From Pseudomonadota bacterium (GTDB lineage: Bacteria; Pseudomonadota; Alphaproteobacteria; Rhizobiales; Hyphomicrobiaceae), in NCBI GenBank assembly GCA_021812845.1, contig JAKAML010000106.1, positions 1-5,758 on the forward strand: 5,758 nucleotides of DNA, read 5' to 3'. The position numbers and the translations under genes were made by a program. The notes under the pieces were generated by a model. The model was not told the DNA's origin. It was given only the letters and a program-made list of their open reading frames with translations, and did no database searches. How positions within the stretch are numbered: position 1 is the first letter of the stretch; each line of letters opens with the position of its first letter. Shown here piece after piece: positions 1 through 5,758 of the stretch.

Positions 1-670
1 GCGTGACGACGGTCATCTCGTCCTTCACGCTGTCGAAGATGACGACCAGCGTCGGCCGCATCAACATGCTGTCGGGCACGCCGAGGTCGTCGGGGTTGAC
101 GCCCGGCAGGCTCTCGGCGAGGCGGATCGTGTCGTAGCCGAGATAGCCGAACACGCCCGCCGCCATCGGCGGCAGCCCGGGCGGCAGCGGCACCTGCGCG
201 GCGGCGACGAGCGCGCGCAGCGATTGCAGCGTCGGCAGCGGCTCGGGCTTGAAGGCGTCCGGCCGCGCCATTGGCTGATGGTTGATCTCCGCCGTCTCGC
301 CGTGCGCGCGCCAGACGAGATCGGGGGCGACGCCGATCACGGAGTAGCGGCCGCGGGTGGCGCCGCCCTCGACCGATTCGAGCAGGATGCCGGGGATCCT
401 GCCCCGCGCCTTGTGCTTCGCGCCGTCCGTCGTCCCGGCCGCGCCCTTGGCGGCGGCCTTCGCCGCGCCGGTGCCGCCGAGATCGGCGGCGGACAACTTG
501 AGATAGGCGGAGACCGGCGTCTCGAGATCGGCGACGAGGCGCGTCCAGACGACCTGCGCCTCGCCCGCCTCGTAGCGGCGGGTGAAGGTCGCAGCGTCGG
601 GCGCGGCGTCGAGGCCGTGGGCGGCGGCCGCACGGGGCTTCTTGCCCGATCTCCCGTCCATCGTCGCCAC
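1..670 (-). CDS. trpE: Anthranilate synthase component I, N-terminal part (cut by window edge)
   Basis: TrpE joins chorismate and ammonia (from glutamine via TrpG) to give anthranilate, the first committed step of tryptophan synthesis, in the cytoplasm. The reverse strand is open for 223 codons up to the window edge, so the catalytic chorismate-binding domain lies outside. The visible part is the N-terminal domain: PVSAYLKL (residues 52-59), LLESVEGG (96-103) followed by RGRYSVIG (106-113), PDLVWR (116-121) and [10 protein letters not shown] (171-180). LLES is the motif linked to tryptophan feedback binding in this family. Residues about 61-89 form an Ala/Gly/Lys-rich insertion that I do not expect in relatives. 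I chose GTG at 670 because a GAGGGGG-type ribosome site lies about 5 nt before it; ATG at 661 in the same frame is the alternative. The gene starts 10 nt after the ppiD-type stop, so the two are probably co-transcribed. Identity is secure; the exact start is less so. Confidence 0.93.
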   Translation of the reverse strand, partial: MATMDGRSGKKPRAAAAHGLDAAPDAATFTRRYEAGEAQVVWTRLVADLETPVSAYLKLSAADLGGTGAAKAAAKGAAGTTDGAKHKARGRIPGILLESVEGGATRGRYSVIGVAPDLVWRAHGETAEINHQPMARPDAFKPEPLPTLQSLRALVAAAQVPLPPGLPPMAAGVFGYLGYDTIRLAESLPGVNPDDLGVPDSMLMRPTLVVIFDSVKDEMTVVT

Positions 671-680
671 GGCCGCCCCC

Positions 681-2576
681 TCACTGCGCCCGGTCGGCGC
701 CGGTCAGGCGGCGGAACTCGGCGTCGTTGACGGTCACGCCCTGGCGGCTCTGGAGGGCGGCGACGAAGCTCGTCAGCATGTCGCCCTCGAGCATCCCCTT
801 GAGCTCGCCGGCGAGCGCGTCGCGCTGCTCCTTGGTGGCCGCTGCGGCGGGGCGGATGTCGGCGACGCGGAACAGGATCCGCGACTTGCCGTCCGGGGTG
901 TCGGTGGTGCCGGCGGCCCCCTTGGCGAGGATGAAGGCCTGGGTCACGGCGGCCTGGGTCAGCCCCTGGGGAATGACCGACCGCGTGACCGGCAGCGTGG
1001 TCTCGGCCTTGCCACCGGTCTCGAGCGCGATGGCGGCGAGCGTGGTTCCGGCCTTGATCCGTTCGACGAGCTTCTGGCCGAGCTCGGCCAGCGCGATTCG
1101 GCGCTCCTTGTCCATGATCTCGGCGCGGACGTCCGCCTTGACCGCCTCGAACGGCTTCTGGGACGGCGCGGTATTGGCGACGAGATCGACCCAGGCGTAG
1201 CCGCCGTCGGCGAGCTCGACCGGGTCGCGCTCGATGCCGATCTGCGCCTCGAACCCGGCGCGGGCGATCTTGTCGCCGTCCGCGCCCTCGATCGCGGTCG
1301 TGCCGTCGGGGGTCTTGTTGTCGCGGTCGACGGCCGCGATGTCGCGGTACGGGATCTTGAGCGCGGTCGCGATCTCCTTGAGCGGCTTGCCGGAGGCGCG
1401 GTTGTCGTCGACGCCGTCGTGCAGCTTCTGCGCCTCGGCGCGGGCCTTCTCGCGCGCCAGCTTCTCACGCACGCGATCCTTGACCTGATCGAGCGTCGCC
1501 TCCTGGCCGGCCTGGATCTCGGTGACGCGGACGAGGACGGTGGCGAAGCGGCCCTCGACCACCTCCGAGACCTTGTCCTTCTCGAGCTTGAAGGCGGCGT
1601 CCGCGATCTTCTGGTCGATCATGTCCTTCTTGGCGACGAGGCCGAGCGCGATGTCGCTGTCCTTGGCGCCGGCCTCCTTGGCGGCGTCGGCGAAGCTCTG
1701 CCCGCTCTTGATGCGGCCGCGCGCGGCCTCGGCCGCCGCCTTGTCGGTGAATGCGATCTGCTCGACGCGGCGGCGCTCGGCGCGGGAATAGGTGTCGCGG
1801 TCCTTCTCGAAGGCGGCCTTGATCTCGTCGTCGGTGACGGCCGCGCCCTTGGCGATGGCGTCGATCGAGAGATCGAGCACGGCGAGCTGGCGGTACTCGG
1901 GCGTCATGTAGCGCGCCTTGTTGGCGTCGTAGTAGGCGCGCTGCGCGGCCTCGTCGGGCTCGGCGACCGTCACCGCCCTGGCCGGGTCGATGGTGACGTG
2001 CTCGATCACCCGCGCCTCGTCCCTGTAGGCGTGGATGACGTCGATCATCGTCGCCGGGACGGCGATCGACTGGGTCATGGCGCCGGTGAGCTGCTCGCGG
2101 ATCTCGTCGCGGCGCTTGACGGCGAAGAACGCGCGCTCGGACATGCCGATCTGGCGCAGGTAGCCGTCGAACGCCTGGCGCGAGAACTTGCCGTCGAAGC
2201 CCTGGAACGCCTTCTCGGCCTCGATGTCGGCGACGATCGTGCGGTCGGGCAGCGCGAGATCGAGCGAGCGGGCGTAGTTCTCGATCGCCGCCGAGCCGAT
2301 CAGCCGGGTCAGGGCGCGCGTGTCGAGCCCGAACTGGCGGCCCTGCTCGGGGGTGATGCGGCGGCCGGCCTGCTGCGAGATCTGGAAGAGCTCGTTCTGG
2401 TAGGCCTGCTGGAACTCGTTGGCGGTGATGGCGGTCGGGCCGACCTTGGCCAGCGAGCCGCGGTTGAAGCCGGTGAAGACGTCGGCGATGCCCCACACCG
2501 CGAAGCTCGCGATGAGGAAGAAGAACAGGATCTTGGCCACCCAGCCCTGGGCACCGCGTCGCAAGGCATCCATCAT
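681..2576 (-). CDS. ppiD: PpiD-type membrane-anchored periplasmic folding factor (SurA_N/parvulin family)
   Basis: This 631-residue protein resembles PpiD, an inner-membrane chaperone that helps proteins leaving the SecYEG channel to fold in the periplasm. It has a short cytoplasmic start ([12 protein letters not shown]), one membrane segment at about residues 15-35, a SurA-like N-terminal domain (about 40-200), a parvulin-like domain (about 266-356) and a long helical C-terminal part. The parvulin domain is degenerate: VEQI and TVLVRV stand where active parvulins have the HIL and GWH histidines, so isomerase activity is unlikely, as in E. coli PpiD. The start follows the family pattern [13 protein letters not shown] at 2573 is equally possible. 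An in-frame ATG at 2642 would add 22 Pro/Arg-rich residues before the anchor and has no visible ribosome site. A weak GAAAGA lies 9 nt before 2576. trpE follows 10 nt downstream. The family is clear; the symbol is by similarity. Confidence 0.9.
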   Translation of the reverse strand: MMDALRRGAQGWVAKILFFFLIASFAVWGIADVFTGFNRGSLAKVGPTAITANEFQQAYQNELFQISQQAGRRITPEQGRQFGLDTRALTRLIGSAAIENYARSLDLALPDRTIVADIEAEKAFQGFDGKFSRQAFDGYLRQIGMSERAFFAVKRRDEIREQLTGAMTQSIAVPATMIDVIHAYRDEARVIEHVTIDPARAVTVAEPDEAAQRAYYDANKARYMTPEYRQLAVLDLSIDAIAKGAAVTDDEIKAAFEKDRDTYSRAERRRVEQIAFTDKAAAEAARGRIKSGQSFADAAKEAGAKDSDIALGLVAKKDMIDQKIADAAFKLEKDKVSEVVEGRFATVLVRVTEIQAGQEATLDQVKDRVREKLAREKARAEAQKLHDGVDDNRASGKPLKEIATALKIPYRDIAAVDRDNKTPDGTTAIEGADGDKIARAGFEAQIGIERDPVELADGGYAWVDLVANTAPSQKPFEAVKADVRAEIMDKERRIALAELGQKLVERIKAGTTLAAIALETGGKAETTLPVTRSVIPQGLTQAAVTQAFILAKGAAGTTDTPDGKSRILFRVADIRPAAAATKEQRDALAGELKGMLEGDMLTSFVAALQSRQGVTVNDAEFRRLTGADRAQ

Positions 2577-2673
2577 CGCCGGCGGTCTTTCGATGTTCGG
2601 CGCGCCGGCCGGGCGGGACTGCCTCGGGCCGACGGCACGCATGTGGGAGCGACCGGCCGCTCGCGGCCGGAAT

Positions 2674-2693
2674 TGGAGTCGTTATCAACTCCA
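2674..2693. promoter_or_regulatory. Dyad overlapping a candidate ppiD promoter -10 (minus strand)
   Basis: TGGAGT (2674-2679) and ACTCCA (2688-2693) form a perfect 6-bp inverted repeat around an AT-rich 8-bp core. On the minus strand the core reads GATAAC (2686-2681), matching four of six bases of a sigma-70 -10 box. A TTGCTT-like -35 lies upstream but with a long 19-nt spacer. Transcription would start near 2674, giving a leader of about 100 nt before ppiD. A dyad over a -10 box is a typical operator position, but the site is inferred from sequence alone. Confidence 0.32.
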
Positions 2694-2757
2694 GCCCGGC
2701 CCCAAAAGCAAGCCGACTGCTGGCCGGTCGACGCACGCTCCGCAGCCGGAGCGGTGC

Positions 2758-2779
2758 GGGTGCGCGACGGGTGCGCGAC
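2758..2779. repeat. Two perfect tandem copies of an 11-bp unit
   Basis: The unit GGGTGCGCGAC occurs at 2758-2768 and again at 2769-2779, followed by two more matching bases (GG). Eleven base pairs is close to one helical turn, so both copies face the same side of the DNA, as paired activator sites often do. In DNA this GC-rich it may equally be a chance slippage duplication. Confidence 0.6.
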
Positions 2780-2825
2780 GGCTCGGGAGCGGCGCCCGGC
2801 GTCGTCGGTGTCGGGACGTGCGCGC

Positions 2826-2867
2826 TTTGCCGCCCCCCGATTGCCAGCGGCCGGCCGATGCGGCAAA
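2826..2867. repeat. 8-bp inverted repeat upstream of tpiA
   Basis: TTTGCCGC (2826-2833) is exactly complementary to GCGGCAAA (2860-2867), with 26 bp between. The flanks nearly extend the match (GCTTTGCCGC against GCGGCAAAAGC, one A extra). The arms are among the few A/T-containing stretches here. A weak promoter-like pair, TTGCCA (2841-2846) and CAAAAG (2864-2869) with a 17-nt spacer, lies within it and would serve tpiA. It could be an operator, an RNA hairpin or chance. Confidence 0.35.
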
Positions 2868-2966
2868 AGCCACGGCGGGCCCCCAGGAGGGTCCGAGGAC
2901 GAGCCCCGCGCCGCGTCGCCGAGGCCACTGGCGCCCGGCCGGCCGCGCGCGTGGCCGCCGCGACCC

Positions 2967-2971
2967 GAGGA
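2967..2971 (+). promoter_or_regulatory. Ribosome binding site of tpiA
   Basis: GAGGA lies 7 nt before ATG 2979. This fixes the tpiA start inside a much longer open frame that runs in from upstream without a stop. Confidence 0.75.
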
Positions 2972-2978
2972 ACAGACC

Positions 2979-3773
2979 ATGACCCAGGCCAAGCCGACCG
3001 CCGCCATTCGCCCGCTGGTGGCCGGCAACTGGAAGATGAACGGCCTCAAGGCGTCGATCGCCGAGGCGCTGGCGGTGCGTGACGGGGTCGCCGAGCGCCG
3101 GCCCGCGGCGGACGTGATGATCTGCCCGCCGGCGACGCTGGTGATGGTGCTGGCCGAGGTCGCGCGGGGGGAGACGGCGGCCGGCGGGGTGCTGCAACTC
3201 GGCGGCCAGGACTGCCACGTCGCCGCCTCCGGCGCCAACACGGGCGACGTCTCCGCCGAGATGCTGAAGGACGCCGGCGCGACGGCGGTGATCGTCGGGC
3301 ATTCCGAGCGGCGCACGGACCACGGCGAGAGCGACGCCGTGATCCGCCGCAAGGCCGAGGCCGCCCATCGCGCCGGTCTCGTGGCGATCGTGTGCATCGG
3401 CGAGACGGCGGGCGAGCGGGCGGCGGGGCTGACGCTCACGGTCGTCGCGCGGCAGTTGCGGGGCGCGCTGCCCGACGGCGCGACGGCGGCGAACACCGTC
3501 GTCGCCTACGAGCCGGTGTGGGCGATCGGCACCGGGCTGACGCCGACAGCGGCCGATGTCGCGGAGGTGCACGCGGCGATCCGCGCGGCGCTGGTCGGCC
3601 GGTACGCGGCCGAGGGCGCGGCGATGCGCATCCTCTACGGCGGCTCGGTCAAGCCGCAGAACGCGCGCGAGCTGATGGCGGTCGAGAACGTCGACGGCGC
3701 CCTGGTCGGCGGCGCCTCGCTCAAGGCCCAGGACTTCCTCGGCATCGTCGCGGCGTATGCGGCGGCCGGCTGA
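2979..3773 (+). CDS. tpiA: Triosephosphate isomerase
   Basis: This cytoplasmic enzyme interconverts dihydroxyacetone phosphate and glyceraldehyde 3-phosphate in glycolysis and gluconeogenesis. The 264-residue length fits the family (about 250). All catalytic landmarks are present: GNWKMNG with Asn17 and Lys19 (substrate binding), VIVGHSERR with the electrophile His108, [15 protein letters not shown] with the catalytic base Glu178 and the flexible phosphate-gripping loop, [11 protein letters not shown] (218-228) and GALVGGASL (240-248) for phosphate binding. The reading frame continues upstream for some 2.4 kb without a stop, but the ribosome site at 2967-2971 and the short lead before GNWKMNG place the start at 2979. 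It diverges from ppiD and is followed after 158 bp by an exported protein of unknown function. The call is certain. Confidence 0.98.
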   Translation: MTQAKPTAAIRPLVAGNWKMNGLKASIAEALAVRDGVAERRPAADVMICPPATLVMVLAEVARGETAAGGVLQLGGQDCHVAASGANTGDVSAEMLKDAGATAVIVGHSERRTDHGESDAVIRRKAEAAHRAGLVAIVCIGETAGERAAGLTLTVVARQLRGALPDGATAANTVVAYEPVWAIGTGLTPTAADVAEVHAAIRAALVGRYAAEGAAMRILYGGSVKPQNARELMAVENVDGALVGGASLKAQDFLGIVAAYAAAG

Positions 3774-3784
3774 CCGCCGGCACG

Positions 3785-3826
3785 CGGTGTTGCAGTGGCG
3801 CGTGCGACCCTGCGCTGACGACACCG
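3785..3826 (+). terminator. Imperfect hairpin just after tpiA (weak terminator candidate)
   Basis: CGGTGT (3785-3790) pairs with ACACCG (3821-3826), and GCGC arms inside could extend the stem with bulges. It starts 11 nt after the tpiA stop. There is no T-tract, so if it acts at all it would be RNA protection or partial termination. A shorter GCCGGC inverted repeat (3765-3770 with 3776-3781) spans the stop codon itself. Confidence 0.25.
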
Positions 3827-3839
3827 AGCACGCGACACA

Positions 3840-3868
3840 TTGCTGCCGCCCGCCCGTCGGAGCATAGT
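3840..3868 (+). promoter_or_regulatory. Candidate promoter of the exported-protein gene
   Basis: TTGCTG (3840-3845) and CATAGT (3863-3868) are spaced by 17 bp, matching three and four of six bases of the sigma-70 boxes. Transcription would start near 3875, about 57 nt before the gene. It is the best candidate in this gap, but weak; read-through from tpiA is also possible. Confidence 0.28.
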
Positions 3869-3891
3869 GCGCAGCGTTCGTACACCCACGT

Positions 3892-3919
3892 CCCGCCACC
3901 TCCCGGCGGGCCTCGAGGA
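3892..3919 (+). promoter_or_regulatory. Hairpin and ribosome site before the exported-protein gene
   Basis: CCCGCC (3892-3897) pairs with GGCGGG (3905-3910). Directly after it CCTCGAGG (3911-3918) is a palindrome that contains the only Shine-Dalgarno-like sequence, GAGGA (3915-3919). The site stands 12 nt before ATG 3932, longer than usual. Pairing here could reduce ribosome access. Confidence 0.4.
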
Positions 3920-3931
3920 TCGCACCCCCCG

Positions 3932-4606
3932 ATGCCGAGCCGACCCGTCGCAACGTCGCCGCCCCCGGTCCTGCTCGCCCTGCCGACGGCGGCGCTCGTG
4001 CTGGCGGTGGTGGTCGCCGCGCCCGGGCCGGTGACCGCCGCGCCGCTCGAGAAGGAGGCGTGCGAGGCCCTGAAGTCGGAGCAGGGCAAGCTCGCCGGCG
4101 GCGGGCTGCGCTCGGAGATGCAGCGCGGCGCCGCGTGGGGCAAGGCCAACCTCTCGGCCGAGCGGCTGCAGCAGGTCGCGCGGCTGATCGAGCTCGACGA
4201 GCAGGTTCTGTTCCGCTGCGGCGGCGCCGCCGCCCAGGCCGCCGAGGAGGCGGCCGAGGCGAAGCCGGCACGGCCGGCCCGGCCGGCCGTGGATGCCATT
4301 GCCGCGGGCCGCGACGGAAAGGCCAAGGCCAGATCCGAGCTCGAGCCGCAGTCGGCCGCCGCCCCGCCGAGCCCCGCCGCCGAGACCCCAGCGAAACCCC
4401 GGAAATCGATGCCGAAGGCGGCACGGTCCGCAGCGCCGCCCGACGGCAAGGCGGCAAATCCTGGTGCGGAGGGTGCGGCCGCCGCCGGGGCCGCGCCCGC
4501 CGCGCCGCGGAAGCGCGCGGCGGCGAGGCCCAAGGCCGACGACGCCTATCAGGCCCCGCCCGGGGCGCCACAATCGGTGCTCAAGGTGCCGGGCGCCGTG
4601 GAATAG
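3932..4606 (+). CDS. Exported protein of unknown function with two cysteines and Ala/Pro/Lys-rich tail
   Basis: I cannot assign a function. The 224-residue product begins with an apparent signal peptide: a polar start, a hydrophobic core at about residues 13-31, and a TAA-type cleavage site near residue 37, so the mature part should be periplasmic. A compact segment follows (about 40-96) that starts with KEACEALKSEQ and ends with DEQVLFRC; its two cysteines (44 and 96) could form a disulfide. Between them AWGKANLSAERLQQVARLI looks helical. Residues about 98-200 are low-complexity Ala, Pro, Lys and Arg, a likely disordered linker, and the end carries a DDAYQAPPG motif (203-211). Similar short exported proteins sit between tpiA and secG in other alphaproteobacteria, as I recall, which supports a real gene. 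ATG 3932 is the only reasonable start, since upstream in-frame sequence lacks a start with a ribosome site. The position before secG hints at an envelope role, no more. Confidence 0.8.
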   Translation: MPSRPVATSPPPVLLALPTAALVLAVVVAAPGPVTAAPLEKEACEALKSEQGKLAGGGLRSEMQRGAAWGKANLSAERLQQVARLIELDEQVLFRCGGAAAQAAEEAAEAKPARPARPAVDAIAAGRDGKAKARSELEPQSAAAPPSPAAETPAKPRKSMPKAARSAAPPDGKAANPGAEGAAAAGAAPAAPRKRAAARPKADDAYQAPPGAPQSVLKVPGAVE

Positions 4607-4607
4607 C

Positions 4608-4639
4608 CCCGCCGGACCGCTGCAAGGGCGCGCGGCGGG
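4608..4639 (+). terminator. GC-rich stem after the exported-protein gene (weak terminator candidate)
   Basis: CCCGCCG (4608-4614) is exactly complementary to CGGCGGG (4633-4639) with an 18-nt loop, starting one base after the stop codon. Only a short ATTT follows at 4644-4647, so this is not a classical intrinsic terminator. Confidence 0.25.
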
Positions 4640-4645
4640 CGGCAT

Positions 4646-4674
4646 TTGCGGCCCGCGGACGGCTGGTGTAGAAG
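4646..4674 (+). promoter_or_regulatory. Candidate sigma-70-type promoter of secG
   Basis: TTGCGG (4646-4651) and TAGAAG (4669-4674) are separated by 17 bp, with TGG before the -10 box. This resembles housekeeping promoters of alphaproteobacteria, which keep TTG in the -35 and tolerate GC-rich spacers. It lies in the only relatively AT-containing part of the 131-bp gap. Transcription would start near 4681-4682, about 56 nt before secG and right at an ATG (4682). Confidence 0.5.
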
Positions 4675-4681
4675 CCCGCCC

Positions 4682-4737
4682 ATGAGCCGGTGCCGCGCGC
4701 GGTCCCGAGCCCCCGTCGTCCTGCCCGAGAGGCCCCT

Positions 4738-4744
<7 letters not shown>
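4682..4744 (+). CDS. Possible 20-codon leader ORF overlapping the secG start
   Basis: ATG 4682 opens a 20-codon frame ending at TGA 4742-4744, seven nucleotides into which the secG ATG (4738) is embedded in another frame. The product is Arg-rich (5 of 20) with Cys at positions 4 and 20. Its ATG falls where the candidate promoter would start transcription, so it could be translated as a leaderless message, and the secG ribosome site lies within it. Translational coupling or leader-peptide control is possible. Nothing shows that it is translated; a chance ORF of this length is common. Confidence 0.25.
4727..4732 (+). promoter_or_regulatory. Ribosome binding site of secG
   Basis: GAGAGG stands 5 nt before ATG 4738 and decides between this start and the in-frame ATG at 4690, which would add 16 Arg/Pro-rich residues before the first membrane segment. 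Confidence 0.7.

Positions 4745-5758
<1,014 letters not shown>

Larger units (their letters stand above)
2577..2978. other. Divergent intergenic region between ppiD and tpiA
   Basis: These 402 bp separate two genes transcribed away from each other and should hold both promoters. I see no convincing gene. Frames that stay open across it are GC-rich read-through, with Arg/Pro/Ala-rich translations and no family resemblance. It contains a dyad around an AT-rich core (2674-2693), a tandem 11-bp repeat (2758-2779), an inverted repeat (2826-2867) and the tpiA ribosome site (2967-2971). It is long for a gap between housekeeping genes, which leaves room for regulation or a small RNA, but nothing here proves either. 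Confidence 0.7.

Noticed and set aside
2577..2642. N-terminal extension of the PpiD-type protein from ATG 2642
   Set aside because: The added 22 residues are Pro/Arg-rich, have no ribosome site before them and precede the usual family start.
582..2978. Long plus-strand open frame (hundreds of codons) leading into tpiA
   Set aside because: It runs antisense through trpE and ppiD, its translation is repetitive Gly/Leu/Asp/Arg/Val typical of the complement of a GC-rich gene, and tpiA has its own ribosome site and start. The lack of stops follows from GC content.
2685..4571. Long minus-strand open frame antisense to tpiA and the exported-protein gene
   Set aside because: The product is Arg/Pro/Ala-rich without family features and overlaps firmly identified genes on the other strand.
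4660..4737. tRNA gene near secG, as found beside secG in some bacteria
   Set aside because: No cloverleaf, T-loop (GGTTCGA-type) or anticodon arm could be built here.

Overview
The window is a very GC-rich (roughly 70% or more by eye) chromosomal housekeeping segment. Protein sequence and gene order suggest an alphaproteobacterium, most likely of the Hyphomicrobiales (Rhizobiales); the genus cannot be fixed from this stretch. Two transcription units diverge from a gene-free region of about 400 bp (2577-2978).

Leftward (minus strand): a PpiD-type periplasmic folding factor, anchored by one membrane segment (681-2576), is followed after only 10 nt by trpE, anthranilate synthase component I, whose first 223 codons lie in the window (1-670). 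This TrpE carries an Ala/Gly/Lys-rich insertion just ahead of the LLES motif. The folding factor lacks the parvulin active-site histidines, so it is probably a chaperone rather than an isomerase.

Rightward (plus strand): tpiA (triosephosphate isomerase, 2979-3773); a Sec-exported protein of unknown function with two cysteines and a long Ala/Pro/Lys-rich tail (3932-4606); secG (translocon subunit, 4738-5115); and the first 161 codons of pyrG (CTP synthase, from 5276, cut by the window end). The order tpiA - small exported protein - secG - pyrG is familiar in this group as far as I recall. secG probably has its own sigma-70-like promoter in the 131-bp gap before it, and pyrG is preceded by a run of five GC-rich inverted repeats.

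Functionally the genes cover glycolysis (tpiA), tryptophan synthesis (trpE), pyrimidine nucleotide synthesis (pyrG) and protein export and periplasmic folding (secG, the PpiD-type protein, the exported unknown). I found no mobile element, CRISPR array, tRNA, rRNA, phage gene or defence system. I do not think the window holds a new biological system. What deserves a second look is small: the TrpE insertion, a possible leaderless upstream ORF overlapping the secG start, the hairpin cluster before pyrG, a dyad over the likely ppiD promoter, and the unassigned exported protein.
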